Assembly (NCBI RefSeq): GCF_900089755.1
Contig: NZ_FLOC01000009.1
Span: 86,415 to 150,414, forward strand
From: Marinomonas aquimarina
Lineage (GTDB): Bacteria; Pseudomonadota; Gammaproteobacteria; Pseudomonadales; Marinomonadaceae
Length of the DNA: 64,000 nt
Direction: 5' to 3'
A program made the position numbers and the translations under genes. Within the stretch, counting starts at the first letter, position 1; every line of letters starts with the position of its first letter. A model generated the notes under the pieces. The model made no database searches. It was given only the letters and a program-made list of their open reading frames with translations, and was not told where the DNA came from. Of the stretch, positions 1-8,575 are shown piece by piece.

Positions 1-1
1 T

Positions 2-124
2 GCCGCCAGTGTACGTTTAAACATCGATAACCTATTCGATAAGAAATACATCCAGAGCCTATACTCGAGCGCGATTTACGGTGCGCCACGTACCGCGAAA
101 GTGACCTTTGATTACCACTTCTAG
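2..124 (+). CDS. TonB-dependent outer-membrane receptor, C-terminal end (partial)
   Basis: Only the last 40 codons are present; the gene begins before the window. The frame reads a beta-strand-rich tail containing NIDNLFDKKY and ends in FDYHF, an aromatic C-terminal residue typical of outer-membrane beta-barrels. The NLFDKKY motif is characteristic of the last strands of TonB-dependent siderophore or metal-chelate receptors. By family it would import a ligand across the outer membrane using TonB energy. The substrate cannot be told from this fragment. Confidence 0.85.
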   Translation, partial: AASVRLNIDNLFDKKYIQSLYSSAIYGAPRTAKVTFDYHF

Positions 125-140
125 TGGCGCATGGATTAGG

Positions 141-190
141 AAAAAAAAGCCCGCGAATCATCCATGTTAGGGAGGTGGATGATGCGGGCT
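141..190 (-). terminator. Rho-independent terminator of the put operon
   Basis: Inverted repeat AGCCCGC / GCGGGCT with an inner ATCATCCA / TGGATGAT-type stem. Read on the minus strand the hairpin is followed by a run of eight T (positions 148-141). It lies downstream of the minus-strand put genes, so it should end that transcript. The receptor gene on the plus strand may also use the hairpin, but without a T-run. Confidence 0.8.
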
Positions 191-281
191 GAAGCGCTGA
201 GACGATGTCAGCGGTGCGTTCTAGGTGGAGACCAGACCGTTTAAACCGCTGAATTCGTCGCAGGGGTTACTCGACTCTGGA

Positions 282-971
282 CTACTCGGCTTTACTGCCA
301 AGCTCTAACAGCGTGGCATTACCACCGATGGCGGTGGTGTTGGTGGAGACGGTTTGTTCGGTGACAAAGCGCAAAATATAGTTTGGCGCGGCAATGGTGC
401 TGAGGCGGACGAGATCGGTTTCTTCCACCAGCTGACACAGTAAGCCTGGTTTTTGTGCCAACTGCTGACTGAGTTGCTGCGCTTTTTCTGGATCGCAGAT
501 GATGGCCACACCAGCAAGATCGCTGGCCTCAACGATGGAATCCCGCGCTGACTCGGCGATGTTTTGAATCACACCTTGAGGGACGTATTTGGCCAGTTGA
601 TCCATCAGTGCTTGGCCTTCTGGACCCACGGTAATAATAGGGTTACCTGCCACTAAGGCGGCGAACATTTGGCCGATTAAGCCAACGCTTGCCTGTTCAC
701 TGTTGAGCCCCGCTTGAACGGCGGTCAGAAATGCCCCGCGACCATGGGTCGATAGCACGTTACTTTCACCGGTTGGCCCAGGCATCACCTGTGCTGCGCC
801 GATTTCATGACGGGCATTGGCCAGCTGCCAGCGTGCCATCTGTGCTTGTTCATGGCTGAGACTGTAAATGGCTTGCTCGAGTTTTTCGGCACGGCCTTGG
901 ACGCCTAATGTGTTCCACGCTTCAAACACTTGGTTGGCAACATCGATTTGAATAGGTTTTACGATCGTCAT
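282..971 (-). CDS. Separate PutA C-terminal (ALDH-superfamily cap) domain protein
   Basis: This 229-residue protein resembles the C-terminal domain of long trifunctional PutA proteins. Its end contains TEQTVSTNTTAIGGNATLLEL, close to the VNTAAAGGNASLM motif at the C-terminus of E. coli PutA. QMFAALVAGNP in the middle resembles the ALDH nucleotide-fold segment AALAAGN. It has no catalytic Cys motif, so dehydrogenase activity of its own is unlikely. In long PutAs this domain covers the substrate channel and helps oligomerisation. Here it lies 163 bp downstream of a short putA that lacks the domain, on the same strand. I infer a partner subunit of PutA. Related free-standing genes beside putA in vibrios are often labelled pyrroline-5-carboxylate dehydrogenase, which probably overstates the function. 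Confidence 0.7.
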   Translation of the reverse strand: MTIVKPIQIDVANQVFEAWNTLGVQGRAEKLEQAIYSLSHEQAQMARWQLANARHEIGAAQVMPGPTGESNVLSTHGRGAFLTAVQAGLNSEQASVGLIGQMFAALVAGNPIITVGPEGQALMDQLAKYVPQGVIQNIAESARDSIVEASDLAGVAIICDPEKAQQLSQQLAQKPGLLCQLVEETDLVRLSTIAAPNYILRFVTEQTVSTNTTAIGGNATLLELGSKAE

Positions 972-1028
972 AGTTTGTATCTCCTATTGCTTGGATTCAT
1001 TTACCCAAACAATTCCAATTCTAACCTC

Positions 1029-1117
1029 GCTTACCTTGGTAGCACCGATCGACAGACATCCCTGTCTGCGACGATCGGATCAGTCCATCCATGGACTGAG
1101 TGCTTACCAAGGCAAGC
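1029..1117. repeat. Folded palindromic element between putA and the cap-domain gene
   Basis: An outer stem pairs GCTTACCTTGGTAGCA (1029-1044) with TGCTTACCAAGGCAAGC (1101-1117). Inside are two hairpins: CCGATCG / CGATCGG around CAGACA / TGTCTG (1046-1079), and CAGTCCA / TGGACTG (1081-1098). Together they form a three-way junction of about 89 nt. On the minus (transcribed) strand the apical segments read CAGGGATG and CATGGATG. It may stabilise or attenuate the put mRNA, or be an intergenic palindromic repeat of REP/BIME type. No second copy was seen in the window. Confidence 0.6.
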
Positions 1118-1134
1118 GAAGTGTGAGTGTTCTG

Positions 1135-4100
1135 TTAAACCAATTGCTCTTTGGCAAAGCGTGGTAGGTAGTGTGGGCCACCGGCTTTTGGACCTGTGCC
1201 CGACAAGCCTTGGCCACCAAATGGCTGTACACCCACCACGGCACCGACTTGGTCACGGTTGATGTACAGGTTACCGACGCGGGCACGTTTAGCGATGTGG
1301 GCACAAGTGGTTTCGTTACGGCTGTGCACGCCCATGGTCAAACCGAAGCCTGAGTGATTGATGGTGTCGATGATCTTGTCGAGATCTTTGGCTTTGTAGC
1401 GCACAACGTGCATGATTGGGCCGAATTTCTCGTCTTTTAGCTGATCAATGCTGCTGATCTCAAACGCGCTTGGCGCAACGAACGTGCCGCGCTCGGCCCA
1501 CTCTGGTAGCTCTGATTGTGCAATTAAGCGACCTTCTTTTTTCATCACTTCGATATGATCTAGCAGCATCTGCTGTGCTTTTTCATCGATCACAGGGCCA
1601 ACATCGGTAGAGTGCAAGTAAGGCAACCCCACGCTTTGCTGTTTCATGGCACCAGCGATCATTGGAATCACGCGATCAGCGATATCTGCCTGCACAAACA
1701 TCACTCGTAGTGCGGAACAACGCTGACCCGCGGAAGCAAAGGCAGAACGCACTGCATCACGTACCACCTGTTCAGGCAGCGAGGTGGAATCGATCAGCAT
1801 GGCATTTTGACCACCGGTTTCGGCAATCACGGGTACCGGTGCGACACCACGGCTCGCTAGGGTGCGGTTGATCATTTGTGCCGTGCCGGTTGAGCCGGTG
1901 AAGGCAAGGCCAGCAATGCGCTTATGCTGTGTGATCGGTGCTCCTACGGTCGCACCATTCCCCGGTAGGAAGTGCAACACGTCTGTTGGAATGCCCGCTT
2001 CATGGAGCATCTGTACCGCTCGGTACGCGATCAAAGAGGTTTGTTCGGCGGCTTTACACACCACCGTATTGCCAGACACCAATGCTGCAACCACTTGGCC
2101 CGCGAAAATCGCCAATGGGAAGTTCCAAGGGCTGATGCAGGCAAACACACCACGACCTGTCAGTTGTACCTGCTGCGTTTGGCCTAGGTAATTGCTAAAA
2201 GCCTTCGGTGCCGCAAAATTTTGGCGTGCTTGCTGAGCGTAGTAATTGCAGAAATCCACCGCTTCACGCACTTCGTCGATGCAGTCTTGGATGGTTTTAC
2301 CCGCTTCACGGTGACACAGGGCGACTAACTCGGCGTAGTTCTGCTCCATCAATTCGGCCATGCGCTCAAGGCAGGCCGCACGATCCGTTGCAGGAGTTTG
2401 TGACCAAGCAGGGTAGGCGGCATCGGCTTGCTCAATGGCTTGATTAACGATGGCTTCATTGGCCCAATGCACTTGTCCTGCCACCAATGCATGATCGTAT
2501 GGGCTTTTGACGCTGTGCACATCGTCTGTCGTTAGGCTGTCACCGCCAACGATTGGTTTGGCGGTCCATTGTGTTTCTTGGCCCATAAAGGCATCGACGG
2601 ACGCTTTGAACGGTTGCCACTCTGCTTCGATTTCAATGTTAGGACCGAATGAGTTGTTACGATCGGCGAACATGTCTTTAGGCAAATTGATAAAGGGGTT
2701 ACGCAGGGTTTTGCGACCTTTTAGCGTGGTCACTGGGTGATCCACTAGCTCAGACACTGGGCAGCGCGCGTCGACTAAACGGTGCACAAAGGAGCTGTTG
2801 GCGCCGTTTTCCAATAGGCGGCGTACTAGGTAGGGAAGCAAGTCTTTGTGGCTGCCCACCGGTGCATAAATACGCACACACACGTCTTTGTCTTTGATCA
2901 GACGGTTGTATAGGGCATCGCCCATGCCATGTAGGCGCTGGAATTCGTACTCGTTGGCATTCGCGCCCATGTTGTCGGCAATGGTGGCGATGGTGGCAAT
3001 CGTATGCGCGTTATGGCTGGCAAATTGCGGGAAGATCCACTCACGAGTGTGCGGGCTCAATAGGAAATTAGCACAGGCTAGGTAAGACACATCGGTGGCT
3101 TCTTTGCGGGTGTACACTGGGTAGCCACTGAGGCCACGTTGCTGACACAGCTTGATTTCAGAGTCCCAGTACGCGCCTTTTACCAAACGCAGTGGAATGC
3201 GATCGCCCACGTCTTTGGCCAACGCCGCCAACCAGTTCAACACGGGCAGACAACGCTTCGAGTAGGCTTGCACTACGAGGCCAAATAGGCCCCAGCCTTT
3301 GGTGCAGTCGTCGCGGAATAGCTTTTCAAATAGGTGCAGCGATAGCTCTAGGCGGTCCGCTTCTTCGGCGTCGATGGTGATGCCAACATTCAGCTCACGG
3401 GCGCGACTAATCAGCTGTTTCACGCTCTCGAACAGTTCCGTCATGACACGCTCTTCACAGCCCACTTCATAGCGTGGGTGCAGCGCCGAGAGCTTGATTG
3501 AAATGGTCGGACGATGGCCTTTGCCATAAGTGTCCTGGCCAACGGACTCCACCGCCTGTAGGTAAGACGCTAGGTATTTCTCGGCGTCCTGTTGCGTCAA
3601 AGCGGCTTCGCCGAGCATATCGAATGAGTAGGTGTAGCCCTTGTCGCGGTAGCTTTTACCACGGGACAAGGCTTCGCTGATCGAACGACCCAATACGAAC
3701 TGGTGGCCCATGATCTTCATGGCTTGGTTCATAGCTTGGCGGATCACCGGCTCAGACATACGGTTGACTAGGCGATTCACGAGGTTAGCAGGCTTGCCGT
3801 CTTTGCTTTCGTCCATGGTGACGATTTTGCCGGTTAGCAATAATCCCCAAGTGGACGCATTGACGAAGAAGGACTCGGAATTGTTGGCATGAGAAGCCCA
3901 ATCGGCCACGCTTAAGCGGTCTTTGATAAAGGCATCGGCGGTTTCTTTGTCTGGCACACGCATCAGGGCTTCGGCCAAACACATCAACAAGATGCCTTCT
4001 TTGGTATCTAGGCTGTATTCCAGTAGTAGGGAATCGATCAAGGACATGGATTCGTCGTCTTTGCGAACCTGTTCGATCAAATGCGTGGCCGCGTCGGTGC

Positions 4101-4257
4101 TGGCTTGTAATTGAGCATCCGTTGGCTCGGCCAGTTTTAGTAGCTCCGTTAACCATTGCTCTTCATCCACGCAGTACAGCGGCGAAATGCGTGCCCAAAG
4201 GGTATTGAGTGGGCGCTCAAGAATGGTCGGTTGTAAAACCTCTAGCGCATTAAACAT
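1135..4257 (-). CDS. putA: Bifunctional proline dehydrogenase / L-glutamate-gamma-semialdehyde dehydrogenase (short PutA)
   Basis: Oxidises proline to glutamate in two steps: the FAD proline dehydrogenase barrel (about residues 130-470) feeds the NAD aldehyde dehydrogenase (about 560-1020). The PRODH part shows FDMLGEAALT, SIKLSALHPRYE and RLVKGAYWDSE. The ALDH part shows AFTGSTGTAQ, the acceptor ETGGQNAM, the catalytic Cys in SAGQRCSALR, and NLYINRDQVGAVVG. About 1040 residues, so this is a short PutA: it has no N-terminal ribbon-helix-helix repressor domain and no C-terminal cap. The Met at 4257 is chosen over one seven codons upstream because GGGAGA lies 8 nt before it. The AraC gene just upstream is the likely regulator. 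Confidence 0.96.
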   Translation of the reverse strand: MFNALEVLQPTILERPLNTLWARISPLYCVDEEQWLTELLKLAEPTDAQLQASTDAATHLIEQVRKDDESMSLIDSLLLEYSLDTKEGILLMCLAEALMRVPDKETADAFIKDRLSVADWASHANNSESFFVNASTWGLLLTGKIVTMDESKDGKPANLVNRLVNRMSEPVIRQAMNQAMKIMGHQFVLGRSISEALSRGKSYRDKGYTYSFDMLGEAALTQQDAEKYLASYLQAVESVGQDTYGKGHRPTISIKLSALHPRYEVGCEERVMTELFESVKQLISRARELNVGITIDAEEADRLELSLHLFEKLFRDDCTKGWGLFGLVVQAYSKRCLPVLNWLAALAKDVGDRIPLRLVKGAYWDSEIKLCQQRGLSGYPVYTRKEATDVSYLACANFLLSPHTREWIFPQFASHNAHTIATIATIADNMGANANEYEFQRLHGMGDALYNRLIKDKDVCVRIYAPVGSHKDLLPYLVRRLLENGANSSFVHRLVDARCPVSELVDHPVTTLKGRKTLRNPFINLPKDMFADRNNSFGPNIEIEAEWQPFKASVDAFMGQETQWTAKPIVGGDSLTTDDVHSVKSPYDHALVAGQVHWANEAIVNQAIEQADAAYPAWSQTPATDRAACLERMAELMEQNYAELVALCHREAGKTIQDCIDEVREAVDFCNYYAQQARQNFAAPKAFSNYLGQTQQVQLTGRGVFACISPWNFPLAIFAGQVVAALVSGNTVVCKAAEQTSLIAYRAVQMLHEAGIPTDVLHFLPGNGATVGAPITQHKRIAGLAFTGSTGTAQMINRTLASRGVAPVPVIAETGGQNAMLIDSTSLPEQVVRDAVRSAFASAGQRCSALRVMFVQADIADRVIPMIAGAMKQQSVGLPYLHSTDVGPVIDEKAQQMLLDHIEVMKKEGRLIAQSELPEWAERGTFVAPSAFEISSIDQLKDEKFGPIMHVVRYKAKDLDKIIDTINHSGFGLTMGVHSRNETTCAHIAKRARVGNLYINRDQVGAVVGVQPFGGQGLSGTGPKAGGPHYLPRFAKEQLV

Positions 4258-4504
4258 AGTCGGATTCTCCCACGACAAGCGGAAAACTGTGTTTCCGTAT
4301 AAACCGTTTGTTGGTGCTTGAAGATGCCATGCTTAAGTGTTGCAAAGGTTATGCAAATCTCAAGCTGCGCGGGGGCGCATTATCGATCTTCGATAGATGG
4401 GAGAAATATAGTGACAGGAGGGTGACAACGTCTTTCGTAATCATCGGAATTTTTTATAAGAAAATCCGATAGCCAATGGCCCTGTGCTGGGGCCAAGTAC
4501 GTGC

Positions 4505-5281
4505 TTATAGGGGGCGAAACTGCTTTTGATATTTCAGCGGCGTGATGCCAAGGGTCTGGGAAAAGGTGCTGGTCATGGCGCTTTGGCTGGAAAAGCCGCT
4601 CATCTCTGCCACTTGTACTGGCGTGTGCCCCTCGCGCAATAAATATTGCGCGCGCTCAAGACGCTTACGAATCAAATATTGGTGCGGTGTCATGCCGGTG
4701 CGCTCTTTGAAACGCTCATGAAATTGGCTGACACTCAAAAAACAAAAGTTGGCCAGCTGGCCGATTTGTACCCGCTTAGAGAGGTTGAGCTCAATAAATT
4801 GATCGAGCTTTTCAATGTCCAGTTGTTGGCCGCGAGTCTTGATGTCTTGGCTGGCGAGCTGGTGGCGAATGGCGCTCAGTAGGGTATTGCCACAGGCACG
4901 GGCCAGCAGTTGGTCGTCTGGGTATTGTTGTAACTCCCCAGACAAGGCGGAGGCTAACACCTGTAGGCGTGGATTCAGCTCAAAGTAGGCCGCCTGATCA
5001 AACAGGCGCGACACCACTTGGTATTCTTCATCGGTAATGGCTTTTTGCGGCGGCACCGGCAAATTCACCACCATGATGCGGTTGTCACCGAGCCCAACAA
5101 ACTGATGTCCTTCAGACGAGGGCACGATGCAGCCGCTGCCCGAACGCATTTGTCGGCCACCTTTGCTGTCGATGTCAAAGTCGGTATTGCCATCCAATAC
5201 CACCACTAATTGGTGGTAATCGTGATCATGGGTGTCGGCTACGCTGGGTAAGCTAAATACATCAGAATCAGAATGGGTCAA
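4505..5281 (-). CDS. AraC-family transcriptional regulator, probable proline-utilisation regulator
   Basis: 258 residues with an N-terminal cupin-like sensor (HDHDYHQLVVVLDG near residue 17) and two C-terminal helix-turn-helix motifs (IGQLANFCFLSVSQFHERFK and VQVAEMSGFSSQSAMTSTFS), followed by the AraC signature LGITPLKYQKQFR. The start is probably TTG at 5281, with AGGCGA upstream. It lies upstream of putA on the same strand with a 247-bp gap that would hold the putA promoter. In Pseudomonas, an AraC/XylS protein (PruR) activates proline catabolism genes, so a similar role is inferred from position. The effector is not known. Confidence 0.85.
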   Translation of the reverse strand: MTHSDSDVFSLPSVADTHDHDYHQLVVVLDGNTDFDIDSKGGRQMRSGSGCIVPSSEGHQFVGLGDNRIMVVNLPVPPQKAITDEEYQVVSRLFDQAAYFELNPRLQVLASALSGELQQYPDDQLLARACGNTLLSAIRHQLASQDIKTRGQQLDIEKLDQFIELNLSKRVQIGQLANFCFLSVSQFHERFKERTGMTPHQYLIRKRLERAQYLLREGHTPVQVAEMSGFSSQSAMTSTFSQTLGITPLKYQKQFRPL

Positions 5282-5372
5282 GTGAATCGCCTACTTTTTG
5301 TGCAAATCAAACCAGCAGTATAGCGAGCTAGCGTGCACTTGAGTAGTGCAAAGTGACGAGGGGTTCAGAAAC

Positions 5373-5398
5373 AAAAAAGGACGCTAGTGCGTCCTTTT
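5373..5398 (-). terminator. Rho-independent terminator after the quinone oxidoreductase gene
   Basis: GGACGC-TAGT-GCGTCC hairpin. On the minus strand it is followed by six T (5378-5373). It lies 19 bp past the end of the minus-strand oxidoreductase gene. Confidence 0.75.
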
Positions 5399-5416
5399 GG
5401 GTGTGAGTGGCCAGTT

Positions 5417-6379
5417 TTAAGCGTCAATCCGTACCACTAAATTGCCTTGAGCGCCGCTTTTCAGCACGTCTTCATGGGCTTGCGCTAGCTCGGACAGAGC
5501 ATACTCTTTGCGCACCACCGGTTTCAGTACACCTTTCTCGAACAGTGGCAACATGGCTTTCGCAATGCGTTCCAGTTCTTCTGGTTTGACGTTGGCGAGG
5601 GCGACACCGATGACAGCGGCATCGCGTGCCATCAAATCACGTGGATTGATATCGACCGTGCCGCGGTTACCAATCACCGCCACGGTACCGCCAAAGGCCA
5701 AGGCTTTGAGATCTTGGTCGAGGTTGTGGTTGGCCAACATTTCAATGATCACATCAAAACCGTTCTGCAGCGATTGGTAAGGGGCAAGGTAGCCCTCTTG
5801 GTTGTGCATGATGACTTCTTGTACACCCTGAGCGCGTAACAGGTTTGCGCCTTCGACCGTACCTGCCGACGCCACCACATGCATGCCTGCGGCCAGTGCC
5901 AACTGAACCGTCGCTAGGCCCACTGCGCCGGTGGCACCGTGCACCAGCACTTTGTCGCCTGCTAGCGCATGGGCGCGACCGAACAAAGCGCGGTGTGCCG
6001 TGGTGTATGGGATCCCCAAACAGGCCCCTTCAGCAAAGCTCAAGGCATCCGCTAATGGGAAGGTATGAGTCGGTACACAGACGGCGTATTCCGCTGCCGA
6101 ACCGCTTAGGTTACGGGAGAAGTAAACACGTTGACCGATTTGAAAATCCGTCACATTGGCGCCTACTTCGACAATGGTACCGGCGCCGTCATTCCCCGGT
6201 GTATGGGGGAAAGAGGCGCTGTAGTTATTGGTGCCAGAACGGATGTAAGTGTCGACTGGGTTGACGCCCGATGCGCCTACTTGTACCAGAATCTGGTCCG
6301 CATTGATGGTGGGTTTATCGGCATCTACCAGCGTTAAATCGCTCGCTGGGCCGTAATCGTTCACTTGCATCGCTTTCAT
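5417..6379 (-). CDS. NADPH:quinone oxidoreductase, zinc-independent MDR family
   Basis: 320-residue medium-chain dehydrogenase/reductase. GASGVNPVDTYIRSG and TPGNDGAGTIVEVG mark the catalytic fold, and VLVHGATGAVGLATVQLA is the dinucleotide-binding loop typical of quinone oxidoreductases. The Cys/His zinc ligands of alcohol dehydrogenases are absent. It would reduce quinones or enones with NADPH in the cytoplasm. AGGAG lies well placed before the start. It is 15 bp downstream of the TRAP permease gene on the same strand and is probably co-transcribed, so the transported compound may be its substrate or source. Confidence 0.88.
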   Translation of the reverse strand: MKAMQVNDYGPASDLTLVDADKPTINADQILVQVGASGVNPVDTYIRSGTNNYSASFPHTPGNDGAGTIVEVGANVTDFQIGQRVYFSRNLSGSAAEYAVCVPTHTFPLADALSFAEGACLGIPYTTAHRALFGRAHALAGDKVLVHGATGAVGLATVQLALAAGMHVVASAGTVEGANLLRAQGVQEVIMHNQEGYLAPYQSLQNGFDVIIEMLANHNLDQDLKALAFGGTVAVIGNRGTVDINPRDLMARDAAVIGVALANVKPEELERIAKAMLPLFEKGVLKPVVRKEYALSELAQAHEDVLKSGAQGNLVVRIDA

Positions 6380-6394
6380 AGCATCTCCTTTTTA

Positions 6395-7786
6395 TCAGTC
6401 CGCATAGATCACTTCTGGCAACCAGGTCGCCAGTTCAGGCCAGACGGACAACAGTAACAGGACAAATAACTGGATCATAATAAAGGGTATCACACCCTTG
6501 TAGATCGACTGGGTCTTCACTTCTGGTGGCGCCACGCCACGCAGGTAGAACAAAGCGAAACCAAACGGTGGTGTGAGGAACGACGTTTGTAGGTTGATCG
6601 CCATCATAATACCTAACCAGATGGGATCTAGGCCCATCGCCAACAGCACTGGGGCAACGATTGGCACCACCACGAAGGTGATTTCAATGAAGTCCAAGAT
6701 AAAGCCAAGGAAGAACATCACCAGCATAACGATCAAGACCGCACTGATGACACCGCCCGGTAGTTGATTAAAGAACTCATGGATCAGTTCTTCACCGCCA
6801 AAGCCACGGAATACCAACGAGAACAGCGATGCACCGATCAAGATCATGAACACCATGCCGGTTACTTTGGTGGTGGCTAAGACACTGTCTTTGAGCGTTT
6901 GCAGCGATAGTTTACCAGACGCCCAGGCGAGAATTGCCGCACCAAAGGCACCGACACCCGCGGCTTCAGTGGGGGTTGCCAGACCGCCAAGAATCGAGCC
7001 CAATACCGCAAGGATCAGCAGTAGCGGCGGCAATAGCCCCTTGATAATTTCCATCGCTAATGAGGAATCATCGACACCACGACGCAATTCTTCTTTGGGT
7101 ACCGCTGGTGCTTTATGAGGTTGTAGCCAAGCCACACCCGCCACATAGACAATGTACAGCGCGACCAGAATCAGTCCAGGAATCAAGGCGCCGACAAACA
7201 GATCGCCTACGGAAACTGTTTTGGGTGAGAACACGCCCATTTCCAGTTGTGCTTTTTGGAAGGCGTTCGACATGACATCGCCCAATAGCACCAAGGCAAT
7301 CGACGGCGGGATAATTTGACCTAGAGTACCTGTGGCACAAATGGTGCCTGTGGCTAGGGCTGGGTCGTAGCCGCGGCGTAGCATGGTTGGCAATGAGATC
7401 ATGCCCATGGTGACCACGGTGGCGCCGACGATACCGGTACTGGCCGCCATTAACATGCCCACCAAAATCACTGAGATGCCCAAGCCACCACGCATGGTGC
7501 CAAACAACATGGCCATGGAATCCAATAGGCGCTCAGCTAGCTTGGATTTTTCTAGCAAAACACCCATCAACACGAACAAGGGCACAGCGATCAGCGTTTC
7601 ATTACGCACGATACCGAACAAGCGGTTTGGCAAGGCCTCTAGAAACACCGCGTCAAAGGTGCCGAACATGGCGCCGCCGGCCGCGAATAGCAGTGCGGTA
7701 CCAGCGAGCGAAAAGGCTACTGGGTAACCAAATAGCAGGAACACACAAACACCGGCGAACAGCCATAAAGGTAAAAATTCAGCCAC
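6395..7786 (-). CDS. TRAP transporter large permease (DctM family)
   Basis: 463 residues, about 12 hydrophobic segments, with the DctM hallmarks FVLMGVLLEKSKLAERLL, GATVVTMGMISLPTMLRRGYD and GTICATGTLGQIIPPSI. It is the large membrane subunit of a TRAP transporter, which uses a sodium gradient to take up organic acids bound by a periplasmic protein. Its length and the FVVVPIVAPVLLAMGLDPIW segment resemble the mannitol/chloroaromatic subgroup. It starts at GTG one base after the small permease stop, so translation is probably coupled. No gene for the binding protein is adjacent. Substrate unknown. Confidence 0.93.
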   Translation of the reverse strand: MAEFLPLWLFAGVCVFLLFGYPVAFSLAGTALLFAAGGAMFGTFDAVFLEALPNRLFGIVRNETLIAVPLFVLMGVLLEKSKLAERLLDSMAMLFGTMRGGLGISVILVGMLMAASTGIVGATVVTMGMISLPTMLRRGYDPALATGTICATGTLGQIIPPSIALVLLGDVMSNAFQKAQLEMGVFSPKTVSVGDLFVGALIPGLILVALYIVYVAGVAWLQPHKAPAVPKEELRRGVDDSSLAMEIIKGLLPPLLLILAVLGSILGGLATPTEAAGVGAFGAAILAWASGKLSLQTLKDSVLATTKVTGMVFMILIGASLFSLVFRGFGGEELIHEFFNQLPGGVISAVLIVMLVMFFLGFILDFIEITFVVVPIVAPVLLAMGLDPIWLGIMMAINLQTSFLTPPFGFALFYLRGVAPPEVKTQSIYKGVIPFIMIQLFVLLLLSVWPELATWLPEVIYAD

Positions 7787-7787
7787 C

Positions 7788-8309
7788 TTATTGTGCCTCC
7801 GTTAATTGTGATTTATTGAACACGACCCCTAGGCTTTTCAGGATGTCGGCGATCCCTTGAATGATTAGCAAGGCCATCATAATCGGAATCAGGGTTTTTA
7901 ATAGGTAGACGAACGGTAGGCCACCTGGCTCTTGCGAGGTTTCTAGTACACGCCAAGAAGCGGCCACGTAGTCGATACTCATGTAGGCCGTGTAAGCACA
8001 GAACGGTAGTAAGAAGAACAGGCCACCTAAAATGTTCACCCAAGCTTTCTTGCGCGGTGAAAAATCACGGTAAAGCACATCCACTCGTACATGTTCATCG
8101 TCTTTAAAGGTGTATGCTGCACCGAGCATAAACACCATGGCATGCATGTAAAGTACAGACTCTTGAAGGGCGATGGAGCCGATGCCTAAGCCGTAGCGCA
8201 GCACTACGATCAAACAGGTCAGCAACATCATAACGAGGGTAAGCCATGCAACACATTTCCCGACAACGGCGGAAATGCTTTCGGCCCCACAAATGATTTT
8301 GTTAAGCAT
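7788..8309 (-). CDS. TRAP transporter small permease (DctQ family)
   Basis: About 173 residues with four predicted membrane helices. Conserved features are ALQESVLYMHAMVFMLGAAYTFKDDEHVRVDV and the later Arg-Lys-Lys-Ala loop, typical of DctQ. It pairs with the large permease immediately downstream. I prefer the ATG at 8309, preceded by GTGGG, over an in-frame GTG four codons upstream. The 250-bp region upstream is shared with the divergent PepSY operon, so no binding-protein gene precedes it. Confidence 0.9.
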   Translation of the reverse strand: MLNKIICGAESISAVVGKCVAWLTLVMMLLTCLIVVLRYGLGIGSIALQESVLYMHAMVFMLGAAYTFKDDEHVRVDVLYRDFSPRKKAWVNILGGLFFLLPFCAYTAYMSIDYVAASWRVLETSQEPGGLPFVYLLKTLIPIMMALLIIQGIADILKSLGVVFNKSQLTEAQ

Positions 8310-8442
8310 TTTTAAACCCACAGACTGTTTTTGCTTTTGTCATAGAAAGGCGGAATAAATCCGAAGCGTCAGTCTATTGGATATCTTGGGAATAGTGAAT
8401 GATTTGCCGCTTATTTAGCCAAAATCGGGCGTTATAACCGGC

Positions 8443-8456
8443 ATTATGAGCATAAT
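8443..8456. promoter_or_regulatory. Dyad in the TRAP/PepSY intergenic region, possible operator
   Basis: ATTATG-AG-CATAAT, a perfect 6-2-6 inverted repeat midway between the divergent TRAP and PepSY operons. A second short palindrome, GTTATAAC, lies at 8431-8438. The AT-rich dyad is in a position where a regulator could act on either operon. The binding protein is unknown. Confidence 0.3.
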
Positions 8457-8575
8457 TGTATTGTGCAAAAAATACGAAATCGGAGCAGGGCAGTTCCCTT
8501 TTGCCAGCGCTCAAACGTCATAGCCAGTGAAGCCCAACGTGGTTTCAGCTGTTTTCACTAGTCTAGGTCCCTGTT

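Noticed and set aside
1029..1117. tRNA or integron attC site
   Set aside because: The cloverleaf-like fold lacks a T-loop GGTTC motif, a CCA end and anticodon-arm geometry, and has no attC core sites or integrase nearby.
1862..2740. Several plus-strand open frames opposite putA
   Set aside because: They are shadows of the strongly coding minus-strand putA frame; none has a ribosome site or family motif.
8395..8425. Sigma-54 promoter for the TRAP operon
   Set aside because: A TTGGC sequence occurs on the minus strand but the GC dinucleotide is not at the required 12-bp distance.
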